DNA of 8,974 bases from an uncultured Actinomycetes bacterium (GCA_903930195.1 CAIYXH010000232.1:1-8974); one strand, 5' to 3'. Counted from the first letter of the stretch, positions 1 to 6,982 are shown. The notes: generated by a model from the sequence alone, not told the origin. A program made the numbers and translations.

Positions 1-86
1 AGCTCATCGCCGCGCCAGAGCTCGACGCGGACGCCTTCGGCGGGCGCACCCCGCTCGGTGTCGAGCACGTGGGTCGAGACGGTCAC
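1..86 (-). CDS. hiuH: 5-hydroxyisourate hydrolase, N-terminal fragment (cut by window edge)
   Basis: Only the first 28 codons are present, and the gene continues past base 1. The peptide begins MTVSTHVLDTERGAPAEG, which matches the N-terminal signature of the transthyretin-like HIU hydrolases (S/T-T-H-V-L-D-T-x-x-G-x-P-A); His6 corresponds to the conserved active-site histidine of that family. The enzyme hydrolyses 5-hydroxyisourate, the product of urate oxidation, to OHCU in the cytosolic ureide pathway. The GTG start at 86-84 overlaps the TGA of the upstream amidohydrolase (85-83), a GTGA junction implying translational coupling in a three-gene operon. A second GTG two codons upstream (92-90) is possible but fits the overlap less well. 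The family call rests on a short peptide, but the purine-degradation context supports it strongly. Confidence 0.82.
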   Translation of the reverse strand, partial: MTVSTHVLDTERGAPAEGVRVELWRGDE

Positions 87-1393
87 TGCCACAGTCGTGC
101 CGCCTGTTTGCGGTGCTCGTGGGCGATCTCCTGCTCGCGCGCCCGGACGAGCGCGCCGCCGCGGACGACATCCTTGCCGCCGACGACGAGCCGGTCGACC
201 CGGTGCGGGCCTGAGAGCACGAGGCCGCCGACGAGATCGTCGGCGCCGCCGAGCTCGAGGCCGTCGGTCCGCCAGACGGCGAAGTCGGCCCGCTTGCCGG
301 GCTCGAGCGAGCCGAGGTCGTCGCGGCCGAGCACAGCCGCACCGCCGCGCGTTGCAAGTCTCAGCGCCTCGCGCGCGGTCATCGCGCCGCCGCCCCCGCG
401 CCCGCGGGCCATGAGCAGCGCCTGCTTCACCTCGTAGAAGAGGTCGCCGCGCTCGTTCGAGGCCGAGCCGTCGACGCCGAGACCTACGTCGACGCCCGCG
501 TCGAGCAGTTCGCGCACCGGCGCGGCACCTGCGCCGAGGCGCAGATTCGACGCGGGGCAGTGCGCCACGCCGACGCCGTGTCTGCCGAAGCGCTCGATCT
601 CGGCCTGGGAAAGATGGACACAGTGCGCGCACCAGACGTCGTCCCCGAGCCAGCCGACGCGCTCCAGGTACTCGACGGGCGAGCAGCCGAAGAGCTCGCG
701 GCAGTACGCCTCCTCCTCGACCGTCTCCGCGAGATGGGTGTGCAGCTTCAGTCCGAGCCGACGGGCGAGTGCGGCGGACTCCTCCATCAGCCGGGTCGTG
801 ACCGAGAACGGCGAGCACGGGGCGACCGCGACCTGCACCCAGGCGCCGTCGGCCCGCGCTGCGAGCCGCTCGGTGTCGGCCAGCACCGCGTCGATGTCCT
901 CGACGAGCGAGTCGGGCGGGAGCCCTCCGTCGGAGACGCCGAGATCCATCGAGCCGCGCGAGGCGACGATCCGCACCCCGAGCTCCTCGGCCGCCTGGAG
1001 CTCGGCCTCGACGATCCCCGAGACGCCGCGCGGGAAGACGTAGTGGTGGTCGAAGACGGTGCTGCAGCCCGAGAGCGCGAGCTCGGCGAGCCCGCAGCGG
1101 GCGGCGGCGTACTCCATCTCGTCGTCGATCCGCGCCCAGACCGGGTAGAGCGTCTGCAGCCAGGTGAAGAGGTCTGCCTCCTGCGCCCGGGCGCGCGTGA
1201 GCGTCTGGTAGAGGTGGTGGTGGGTGTTGACGAGCCCCGGCGTGACGACCGCGCCGCCGAGGTCTTCACCGCGCTCGGGCGCGTCGCCCTCGCCGACCGC
1301 GGTGACGAGGCCGTCCTCGACCTGGAGCCAACCGCGGCGGTGCTCGGTGCCCGCGTCGTCCATCGTCACGACCCAGGCGTTCTCGAAGATCAT
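83..1393 (-). CDS. 8-oxoguanine deaminase (amidohydrolase superfamily)
   Basis: This 436-residue amidohydrolase has the expected metal and catalytic residues: NTHHH with His58/His60, LHTHLAE with His220 and Glu223, AHC with His257, and GVDGSASN with Asp308. The segments TLYPVWARI (81-89), FDHHYVFP (114-121), GSMDLGVSDGGLPP (147-160) and APCSPFSVT (191-199) resemble, from memory, the 8-oxoguanine deaminase group typified by Pseudomonas PA0142. Such enzymes convert 8-oxoguanine to urate plus ammonia. The ATG at 1393-1391 overlaps the adenine deaminase stop (ATGA), and GGAGG lies 4 bases upstream, so the start is well supported. Placement beside xanthine dehydrogenase and HIU hydrolase fits a urate-forming role. 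Guanine deaminase or another aminohydrolase of the same subgroup is the main alternative, since sequence alone does not prove the substrate. Confidence 0.82.
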   Translation of the reverse strand: MIFENAWVVTMDDAGTEHRRGWLQVEDGLVTAVGEGDAPERGEDLGGAVVTPGLVNTHHHLYQTLTRARAQEADLFTWLQTLYPVWARIDDEMEYAAARCGLAELALSGCSTVFDHHYVFPRGVSGIVEAELQAAEELGVRIVASRGSMDLGVSDGGLPPDSLVEDIDAVLADTERLAARADGAWVQVAVAPCSPFSVTTRLMEESAALARRLGLKLHTHLAETVEEEAYCRELFGCSPVEYLERVGWLGDDVWCAHCVHLSQAEIERFGRHGVGVAHCPASNLRLGAGAAPVRELLDAGVDVGLGVDGSASNERGDLFYEVKQALLMARGRGGGGAMTAREALRLATRGGAAVLGRDDLGSLEPGKRADFAVWRTDGLELGGADDLVGGLVLSGPHRVDRLVVGGKDVVRGGALVRAREQEIAHEHRKQAARLWQ

Positions 1394-3084
1394 TCGACCT
1401 CCAGTGGCACGAGCGTGAAGCGGTCGACGTCGACGAGCCCGCGGTCGGTCAGCTTCAGCGCCGGGATCACCGAGAGCGCGAGGAACGAGAGCAGCTGGAA
1501 CGGCGCATCGACCGAGCAACCGAGCGCGCGCGCCGCGGCGACGAGCTCGCGGCTCCGCGCGACGACCTCGTCGAGCGGTGCGTCCGAGAGGAGCCCTGCG
1601 ATCGGTAGCGGCAGCTCGGCGACGACGTCGGCGCCGTCGACCGCGACGAGCCCGCCGCCGATGTTCGCGAGCCGGCGCACGGCGGCCGCCATCGAGGCGT
1701 CGTTCATCCCCACGACCACCACGTTGTGGGCGTCGTGCGCGACGCTCGAGGCGAGCGCGCCGCGCTGCAGGCCGAAGCCGCGCACGAGGCCGAGGCCCAC
1801 GCGTCCCGTTCCGAGATGGCGCTCGACGACGGCCAGCTTCGCGAGGTCGCGGCCGGCGTCGGCCATCACCTCGCCGGCGTGGACGGTCGGCTCCTCCTCG
1901 AGCGAGGCGGTCACGATCTGGCCGGGGATCAGCCCGATCACGCGCGCCTTGCCCGTTCCCGTCCACGGGAGGCGGAACCGCTCCGGGCCGAGCGCGCCGA
2001 TCCGCACGGTCTGCCGCACCCAGTCGGGCACAGGGACGCCCTCGATCGGGCCGACACGCTTGCCGGCCTTGAGCACCGTCTGCGGCAGGAAGGTCTCGAG
2101 ATCGTCGAGGAGCAGCAGGTCGGCCTGGTAGCCCGGCGCAACGGCGCCGAGGTGCTGGAGGCCGTGCCAGGAGGCGGGGTTGAGCGTCGCGCACACGAGC
2201 GCGTCCTCGGGCGGGATCCCGGCGGCCACGGCGTCGCGCACCATCGAGTTGATGTGCCCGTCGTCGGTGATGTGCTCGGGCTCGCGATCGTCGGTGCAGA
2301 AGGCGATCCGGCCGGGGCCGTACTCCGCGAGCAGCGGCAGCAGCGCCTGCAGGTTGCGGGCGGCCGACCCCTCGCGGATCAGGAGCCACATCCCGGCGCG
2401 CAGCCGCTCGCGTCCTTCGTCGGCGGTGTAGGCCTCGTGGTCGGAGCGGATGCCGGCGGCGACGTAGGCGTTGAGGTCGCGGCCGCTCACACCGGGGGCG
2501 TGGCCGTCGACGTGGCGGGTGAGCGCGAGCTTCGCGAGCTCGGACTCGTCGCCCGCGATCACGCCCGGGAAGTTCATCATCTCCGCGAGGCCGAGCACGC
2601 GCCGGCGCCGGAGCAGCGCGTCGAGGTCGCCGGGGCTCAGCGCGCGGCGCGGCGACTCGAACACCGAGGCCGGCACCGACGACGAGGCCATGAACCAGAC
2701 GTCGAGCGGGATCTCGGCACAGACGTCGAGCAGCCAGTGGACGCCGTCGGTCCCGAGGACGTTCGCGATCTCGTGCGGATCGGCCACCACCGCGGTCGTT
2801 CCGAACGGCAGCACGAGCCGGGCGAACTCGTCGACGAGGAGCTGCGACGACTCGAGGTGCATGTGCGCGTCGACGAAGCCCGGGACGACGTAGCGCCCCT
2901 CGGCGTCGAGTGTCTGCGTCCCGTCGTAGGCGCCGATCCCGGCGATCGTCCCGTCGACGATCGCGATATCGCCCTCGAGCCATTCGCGCGTGAACACCGA
3001 GAAGATCCGGCCGTTCCGCACGACGAGATCCGCGGGCGCATCTCCCCGGGCGACTGCGAGCCGGCGCGCGAGTGGTGACGGCAT
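1390..3084 (-). CDS. ade: Adenine deaminase
   Basis: The 564-residue product has the full architecture of bacterial adenine deaminases (Ade/AdeC), which hydrolyse adenine to hypoxanthine and ammonia with a dinuclear metal centre. Visible motifs are VDAHMHLESS (71-80, metal His74/His76), ADPHEIANVLG (101-111), LAEMMNFPGV (166-175), DGHAPG (193-198), SDHE (214-217), CTDD (263-266), and the C-terminal signature SVAHDAHN (447-454). Its length is typical for the family. The ATG at 3084 gives MPSPLARRLA, and no Shine-Dalgarno precedes it. A TACGTT hexamer ends 7 bases before it, suggesting a leaderless transcript. It is the first gene of the minus-strand operon, overlapping the next gene by 4 bases. 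The hypoxanthine produced is a substrate for the xanthine dehydrogenase encoded divergently. No disrupted motif was seen. Confidence 0.95.
   Translation of the reverse strand: MPSPLARRLAVARGDAPADLVVRNGRIFSVFTREWLEGDIAIVDGTIAGIGAYDGTQTLDAEGRYVVPGFVDAHMHLESSQLLVDEFARLVLPFGTTAVVADPHEIANVLGTDGVHWLLDVCAEIPLDVWFMASSSVPASVFESPRRALSPGDLDALLRRRRVLGLAEMMNFPGVIAGDESELAKLALTRHVDGHAPGVSGRDLNAYVAAGIRSDHEAYTADEGRERLRAGMWLLIREGSAARNLQALLPLLAEYGPGRIAFCTDDREPEHITDDGHINSMVRDAVAAGIPPEDALVCATLNPASWHGLQHLGAVAPGYQADLLLLDDLETFLPQTVLKAGKRVGPIEGVPVPDWVRQTVRIGALGPERFRLPWTGTGKARVIGLIPGQIVTASLEEEPTVHAGEVMADAGRDLAKLAVVERHLGTGRVGLGLVRGFGLQRGALASSVAHDAHNVVVVGMNDASMAAAVRRLANIGGGLVAVDGADVVAELPLPIAGLLSDAPLDEVVARSRELVAAARALGCSVDAPFQLLSFLALSVIPALKLTDRGLVDVDRFTLVPLEVE
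1398..1402 (-). promoter_or_regulatory. Shine-Dalgarno site of the 8-oxoguanine deaminase gene
   Basis: On the minus strand GGAGG stands 4 bases before the ATG at 1393, inside the last codons of adenine deaminase. It marks this internal cistron as translated by ordinary initiation, unlike the first genes of the transcription units here, which lack such a site. Confidence 0.65.
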
Positions 3085-3091
3085 CGAGCGA

Positions 3092-3097
3092 AACGTA
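3092..3097 (-). promoter_or_regulatory. Predicted -10 element (TACGTT) of the ade operon
   Basis: On the minus strand TACGTT fits the TAnnnT -10 pattern and ends 7 bases before the ade ATG. CTGAGA at 3121-3116, 18 bases upstream, matches 4 of 6 positions of TTGACA. No ribosome-binding sequence lies between hexamer and start, so transcription may begin at or one base before the ATG. This is a pattern-based prediction. Confidence 0.5.
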
Positions 3098-3101
3098 CAG
3101 T
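3096..3101 (+). promoter_or_regulatory. Predicted -10 element (TACAGT) of the xdh operon
   Basis: TACAGT fits TAnnnT and is followed by exactly 6 bases before the xdhB ATG at 3108, which would place +1 on the A of the ATG. There is no Shine-Dalgarno sequence. GTGACG at 3075-3080 resembles a -35 (4 of 6) but with a short 15-base spacer. The hexamer shares the TA at 3096-3097 with the opposing ade hexamer. Confidence 0.5.
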
Positions 3102-3107
3102 TCGCGG

Positions 3108-3890
3108 ATGGAGGTTCTCAGCCCCTGTTCCGTTGAAGAAGCGCTGGAGCTGAAGGCTGCGCATCCCGACGCCGTGCCGATCCAGGGAGGGACCGACCTG
3201 ATGGTCGCGCTCAACTTCGATCGCGCCCGGCCCGAGCGCGTGCTCAATCTGAACGACGTCCCGGAGCTGCGCGGCTGGCGGCGTGAGGGCATCGAGCTCC
3301 GGCTCGCCTCCGGCCTGACCTACGCCGAGGCCATGCAGGGCGAGCTGGCCGAGCTGCTGCCGGCGCTCGCCGAGGCCTCGCGCACCGTCGGGTCGCCGCA
3401 GATTCGCAACCGCGGCACGCTCGGGGGCAACCTGGCGACGGCCTCCCCCGCCGGCGACGCCGTGCCGCCGCTCGTGCTCGAGGGCGCCGAGGTGGAATGT
3501 GCGTCGGTGCGCGGAACGCGGCGGGTGCCGGTGCTCGACTTCGTCGCCGGCGTGAAGCGGAACGCGCTCGAGCCCGACGAGCTCGTCACGGCGATCTGGC
3601 TGACGCCGTCGGGCGCGCCGCAGACGTTCATGAAGGTCGGCCCGCGGAACGCGATGGTGATCGCCGTCGTCTCGCTCGCGCTCTCGGCAGGCGACGAGCT
3701 GCGGGCAGCGTTCGGCTCGGCCGGGCCGCGGCCGGTGCTCGTGACGGCGCCGCGCTCCGAGGCGGCGTCGTTCGCCGAACGTGTCGCCGATGCCGCGTCG
3801 CCGATCGACGACGTGCGCGGCTCGGCCGCGTACCGCAGCCACGCCCTGCGGGTGCTCGCGCAGCGCGCACTCGAGAGGACGCTCGCGTGA
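3108..3890 (+). CDS. xdhB: Xanthine dehydrogenase, FAD-binding subunit
   Basis: The 260-residue protein is a CoxM/XdhB-type flavoprotein subunit, which passes electrons from the 2Fe-2S clusters to FAD and then to an acceptor. FAD-binding signatures are PIQGGTDL (24-31) and TVGSPQIRNRGTLGGNLATA (93-112), followed by SPAGDAVP (113-120). The C-terminal CO-dehydrogenase flavoprotein domain follows, and the length is usual for a separate FAD subunit. I chose the ATG at 3108 because it gives MEVLSPCSVEEALEL, the normal family N-terminus, and sits 6 bases after a TAnnnT hexamer; the GTG at 3072 would add 12 unlikely residues overlapping ade. It is the first gene of a three-gene operon and overlaps the Fe-S gene by 4 bases. 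Symbols follow E. coli usage; Bacillus calls this subunit PucC. Confidence 0.9.
   Translation: MEVLSPCSVEEALELKAAHPDAVPIQGGTDLMVALNFDRARPERVLNLNDVPELRGWRREGIELRLASGLTYAEAMQGELAELLPALAEASRTVGSPQIRNRGTLGGNLATASPAGDAVPPLVLEGAEVECASVRGTRRVPVLDFVAGVKRNALEPDELVTAIWLTPSGAPQTFMKVGPRNAMVIAVVSLALSAGDELRAAFGSAGPRPVLVTAPRSEAASFAERVADAASPIDDVRGSAAYRSHALRVLAQRALERTLA
3874..3879 (+). promoter_or_regulatory. Shine-Dalgarno site of the 2Fe-2S subunit gene
   Basis: AGAGGA stands 7 bases before the GTG at 3887. It supports that start over the longer upstream open frame, which has no matching protein homology. Confidence 0.55.
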
Positions 3891-4351
3891 GGGTCGCACT
3901 GCGTGTCAACGGCGAAGAGGCCGAGGCCGACTGCTGGGAGGGCGAGTCGCTCCTCTTCGCCCTGCGCGAGAAGCTCGGGTTCCCCGGCTCGAAGAACGCG
4001 TGCGAGCAGGGCGAGTGCGGCTCCTGCTCGGTGCTGCTCGACGGTGTCCTCGTCTGCGCCTGCCTCGTGCTCGCGGCCCAGGCCGACGGCCACGAGGTGA
4101 CGACGGTCGAGGGCTTCGCCGACGGCGACGAGCTCCATCCGGTGCAGGACGCCTTCGTCGAGGCCGGTGCGGTGCAGTGCGGCTTCTGCACGCCGGGCCT
4201 CGTCGTTGCGGCCGCCGACCTCCTGGCGCGCGTTCCCGACCCGACCGACGACGAGATCCGCGAGGCGCTCTCCGGCAACCTCTGCCGCTGCACGGGCTAC
4301 GAGAAGATCTTCGACGCCGTTCGGCTGGCGGCGGGAATGGGCTCGGCGTGA
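3887..4351 (+). CDS. xdhC: Xanthine dehydrogenase, 2Fe-2S subunit
   Basis: The 154-residue protein contains both cluster sets of the molybdenum hydroxylase iron-sulfur subunit. The N-terminal plant-ferredoxin-type cluster uses Cys39, Cys44, Cys47 and Cys59 (C-x4-C-x2-C-x11-C). The C-terminal helical-bundle cluster uses VQCGFC (Cys98, Cys101) and NLCRCTGY (Cys133, Cys135). All eight cysteines are present, so the electron path from the Mo site to FAD should be intact. The GTG at 3887 overlaps the xdhB stop (GTGA) and has AGAGGA 7 bases upstream; it gives MRVALRVNGE, the normal start of this family. The gene overlaps the next one by another GTGA. Here xdhC means the Fe-S subunit as in E. coli, not the XDH maturation factor of the same name in other species. 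Confidence 0.93.
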   Translation: MRVALRVNGEEAEADCWEGESLLFALREKLGFPGSKNACEQGECGSCSVLLDGVLVCACLVLAAQADGHEVTTVEGFADGDELHPVQDAFVEAGAVQCGFCTPGLVVAAADLLARVPDPTDDEIREALSGNLCRCTGYEKIFDAVRLAAGMGSA

Positions 4352-6570
4352 GCGTCACCACGGATGCGCCGCGCCGGATCGCCGTCGGCGCGATCGGCGA
4401 GTCGCTGCTGCGTGCCGACGCGCCGCCGAAGGTGAAGGGCGAGTTCGCCTACTCGAGCGACCTGATCGCCCCGGGGATGCTCTGGGGCCACACGCTGCGG
4501 AGCCCCCACGCGCACGCCCGGATCGTCGAGCTCGACATCTCCGAGGCGCTGACGATGCCGGGCGTCCACGCGGTTCTCACGCACGCCGACGTGCCGGGCG
4601 AGCCCTGCTACGGCCTCGAGTTCCGCGACCAGCCCGTGCTCGCCCGCGACCGCGTGCGCTACTTCGGCGAGCCCGTTGCGCTGATCGCCGCCGAGCATCC
4701 CGAGCAGGCGCGGCGGGCGGCCGGGCGGATCCGGGTCGTCTACGAGCCGCTCGAGCCGGTCACCGAGATGGAGCGCGCGACCGAGGGGCCCGACCTGCAC
4801 CCCGACCGCCCGACGCACGGCCACGGCTATCTCGACGATCCGCGGCCGAACGTCGTCCGGCGCATCGTCGTCCGCCACGGCGATCCCGACGCCGAGGGTG
4901 ACGTCGTCGTCACGGGCGTCTACGAGACGGGCATCCAGGACCAGGCGTTCCTCGGCCCCGAGTCGGGCCTCGCGGTGCCCGACGGCGAAGGCGGCATCGA
5001 CCTCTACGTCGCGACGCAGTGGCTCCACGTCGACCGCGCGCAGGTCGCGCCGTGCCTCGCGCTCGCGCCCGAGCAGGTGCGGGTGCACCTCGCCGGCGTC
5101 GGCGGCGCGTTCGGCGGCCGCGAGGACGTCTCGATGCAGATCCACGGCGCCTTGCTTGCGCTGCACACGAACCGCCCGGTGAAGATCGTCTACAGCCGCG
5201 AGGAGTCGTTCACCGGACACGTCCATCGGCACCCGTCGCGGATCTGGGCCGAGCACCGCGCGACGCGGGAGGGGCGGCTCGTCTCGGTGCGGATGCGGAT
5301 CCTGCTCGACGGAGGTGCCTACGCCTCGAGCTCGGCTGCCGTTGTCTCGAATGCGGCGGCGTTCGCGTGCGGGCCGTACGCGGTGCCGAACGCGCTCCTC
5401 GAGGCGACCGCCGTCTATACGAACAATCCGCCCTGCGGCGCGATGCGCGGGTTCGGCGCGGTGCAGACGTGCTTCGCCTCCGAGGCGCAGATGGACAAGC
5501 TCGCGGCGCTCCTCGGCGTCGATCCGGTCGAGCTGCGCCTGCTGAACGCGCTGGCGCCGGGCGACGTTCTGCCGACGGGGCAGCGGCTCGACTGCTCGCT
5601 GCCCGTCGCCGAGGTGATCCGTGCGGCCGCCGCCCTCGAGCCGCCGGCCGCCGAGCCGCTGCCCCGCGACCCGCTGCGGCTCCCCGGCGGTGCCGGCAAC
5701 ACGACGCACGGCGAGGGCGTGCAGCGCGGAGTCGGGTTCGCCGTCGGCTTCAAGAACATCTGCTTCTCCGAGGGCTTCGACGACTACTGCGCCGCGCGCG
5801 TCAAGCTGTTCGCCGACGGCTCGGCCGAGGTCTACTGCGCCGCGGCCGAGGCGGGGCAGGGCGTCTCGAACGTGATCCTGCAGATCGCGCGTACGGAGCT
5901 CGACATCGACGACGTGCGCCTCGCGCCCCATTCGACGGCGACGGTCGACTCTGCGGGCTCCACATCGGCCTCGCGGCAGACCGTGATGGTCTCGGGCGCG
6001 GTGCGCGATGCCTGCCGCGCGGCGCTCGCCGAGCGCGAGCGCGTGGGTGGTGGCGAGGTCGATGTCGAGCGGATCTACCGCCACGCGCCAACGACGCCGC
6101 TCGACCCGGAGACCGGCCAGGTGACCGGCGAGCGGGCGCACGTCTCGTTCGGCGTCTGCGCGATGAAGGTCGTCGCCGAGGTCGACGTCGAGCTCGGGCT
6201 GATGCGCGTCGGCTGGATCGGTGCCGCGCAGGAGGTCGGCCGCGCGGTCGACCCGCGCGCCGTCGAGGGCCAGATCGAGGGCGGTATCGCCCAGGGTCTC
6301 GGGCTCGCGGTGATGGAGGAGATCCAGACCCGCGACGGTCTGATCGTCAACGCGAGCTTCACCGACTATCTGATCCCGACGACGCTCGACATGCCCGAGG
6401 TGGAGGTCGTCTTGATCGAGGACCCCGATCCGGGGACGCCCTACGGCGTCAAAGGCGTCGGCGAGCCGCCGACGGTCGTCGCCACGGCCGCGGTCGTCGC
6501 CGCCCTCCGCGCCGCCACCGGCCGCGAGCTCCCCCGCGCGCCGGTTACCCCGGCCGCGATCGTCTTCTAG
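4348..6570 (+). CDS. xdhA: Xanthine dehydrogenase, molybdopterin-binding catalytic subunit
   Basis: The 740-residue subunit carries the Mo-pterin active site that hydroxylates hypoxanthine to xanthine and xanthine to urate. Aligning by eye to bovine xanthine oxidoreductase, the four key residues are present: Gln224 (bovine Gln767), Glu259 in GGAFGGRED (Glu802), Arg367 in AMRGFG (Arg880), and Glu706 in GVKGVGEPP (Glu1261). Glu802 and Arg880 are purine-binding residues not kept in aldehyde oxidases, so a purine substrate is favoured. EAGQGVSN (501-508) matches the cofactor-binding GxGQG region with an Ala replacing the first Gly. The GTG at 4348 overlaps the xdhC stop (GTGA). The protein is complete, with TAG at 6568-6570. 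No XDH maturation factor or molybdenum cofactor gene is seen nearby, so these must be elsewhere. Confidence 0.92.
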   Translation: MSVTTDAPRRIAVGAIGESLLRADAPPKVKGEFAYSSDLIAPGMLWGHTLRSPHAHARIVELDISEALTMPGVHAVLTHADVPGEPCYGLEFRDQPVLARDRVRYFGEPVALIAAEHPEQARRAAGRIRVVYEPLEPVTEMERATEGPDLHPDRPTHGHGYLDDPRPNVVRRIVVRHGDPDAEGDVVVTGVYETGIQDQAFLGPESGLAVPDGEGGIDLYVATQWLHVDRAQVAPCLALAPEQVRVHLAGVGGAFGGREDVSMQIHGALLALHTNRPVKIVYSREESFTGHVHRHPSRIWAEHRATREGRLVSVRMRILLDGGAYASSSAAVVSNAAAFACGPYAVPNALLEATAVYTNNPPCGAMRGFGAVQTCFASEAQMDKLAALLGVDPVELRLLNALAPGDVLPTGQRLDCSLPVAEVIRAAAALEPPAAEPLPRDPLRLPGGAGNTTHGEGVQRGVGFAVGFKNICFSEGFDDYCAARVKLFADGSAEVYCAAAEAGQGVSNVILQIARTELDIDDVRLAPHSTATVDSAGSTSASRQTVMVSGAVRDACRAALAERERVGGGEVDVERIYRHAPTTPLDPETGQVTGERAHVSFGVCAMKVVAEVDVELGLMRVGWIGAAQEVGRAVDPRAVEGQIEGGIAQGLGLAVMEEIQTRDGLIVNASFTDYLIPTTLDMPEVEVVLIEDPDPGTPYGVKGVGEPPTVVATAAVVAALRAATGRELPRAPVTPAAIVF

Positions 6571-6578
6571 ATCTCTCG

Positions 6579-6584
6579 TAGCCT
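6579..6584 (+). promoter_or_regulatory. Predicted leaderless promoter -10 (TAGCCT) of the decayed gene
   Basis: TAGCCT lies in the 20-base gap after xdhA and ends exactly 6 bases before the ATG at 6591. The identical hexamer with identical spacing precedes the acetyltransferase at 7020. No -35-like sequence or Shine-Dalgarno is evident. Confidence 0.45.
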
Positions 6585-6590
6585 CTCGGG

Positions 6591-6982
6591 ATGAGCGTTC
6601 GCGGCGCAGAGAGAGCCTCACGCGGATGCTCGAGGACGCCGGTGTCGACGCTCGCCGGCCGCAGCTTCTCGAGATATGGAACGTGTTCAAGATGTTCGCC
6701 GTCATGCCGGTGGAGGGTGCTGGTCCCCACCCGGAGGACGATCTCCTCCTCTTTCAATGGGGCTGCTACGACTGGCGCGACGTATGACTACACGGAGCAG
6801 CTCCACTGCAGCCTTCTTTTCGAGCCTACGCCAGGTCTTCGTGAGCTTGGTTCAGGTGATGAGTGGAGTGGCGGCTCGAAGGAGGAGTGGTTCGCCGCAG
6901 TCGTGGCGCTCCGGCCTTCGCGGTACCCGCTGAAGCCCGCGCGACTGTCCTCGAGAGTTCGATCGAACAGGAGCAGGTCTAG
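6591..6982 (+). pseudogene. Decayed small gene, hypothetical protein of about 129 residues, three frame changes
   Basis: No single frame here gives a convincing protein, but a continuous one appears if three frame changes are allowed. It starts with ATG at 6591 (MSVRGAE). It moves to the second frame by about 6614 (SLTRMLEDAGVD, then LLLFQWGCYDWRD up to 6781). It moves again after an apparent extra base at 6782, which otherwise gives a TGA at 6785 (YDYTEQLHCSLLFEPTPG, then KEEWFAAVVA to 6908). A missing base near 6910 then restores the second frame (PAFAVPAEA to IEQEQV, TAG at 6980-6982). The reconstructed protein is soluble, acidic and rich in Trp and Tyr; I do not recognise its family. The first ATG in the second frame (6626) gives only 53 codons. 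Real decay is favoured, but sequencing or assembly error cannot be excluded without reads. Confidence 0.62.
6608..6615 (+). repeat. (AG)4 dinucleotide run at the first frame break
   Basis: Four AG units sit at the point where the decayed gene changes frame. With three units the ATG at 6591 would read straight into the SLTRMLEDAG frame, so one AG expansion by strand slippage explains the first break. Confidence 0.45.

Larger units (their letters stand above)
3088..3105. promoter_or_regulatory. 18-base dyad in the divergent ade/xdh promoter, candidate operator
   Basis: The sequence gcgaaacgtacagttcgc is symmetric at 7 of 9 base pairs: arms gcgaa and ttcgc around a central gtac. Its centre lies between 3096 and 3097, exactly on the TA shared by the two opposed -10 hexamers. 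A dimeric repressor bound here would cover both promoters. No regulator gene is present in the window, and I do not recognise the half-site as that of a known purine regulator. Confidence 0.42.

Noticed and set aside
560..2131. A 523-codon plus-strand open frame crossing the junction of two minus-strand genes
   Set aside because: It covers two well-supported amidohydrolase genes on the other strand and shows no protein-like motif.
1726..3078. A 450-codon open frame antisense to adenine deaminase
   Set aside because: It is rich in Arg, Gly, Asp and Glu runs with no recognisable motif, while the opposite strand encodes a complete adenine deaminase. Strong G/C third-position bias removes stops from antisense frames.
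3072..3107. Earlier GTG start for the FAD subunit adding 12 residues
   Set aside because: It would overlap the ade coding region, has no family-like sequence, and the ATG at 3108 gives the usual N-terminus with a promoter at the expected spacing.
4297..6705. An 802-codon open frame antisense to xdhA
   Set aside because: Low-complexity Arg/Asp/Val-rich translation with no domain, mirroring the real xdhA frame. It also runs through the decayed-gene start region.
6779..6791. Programmed +1 frameshift at GTA TGA C, which recalls the prfB site
   Set aside because: There is no upstream Shine-Dalgarno stimulator, the GTA codon is not slippery toward TAT, and two further unrelated frame breaks occur in the same gene, so decay or sequence error is simpler.
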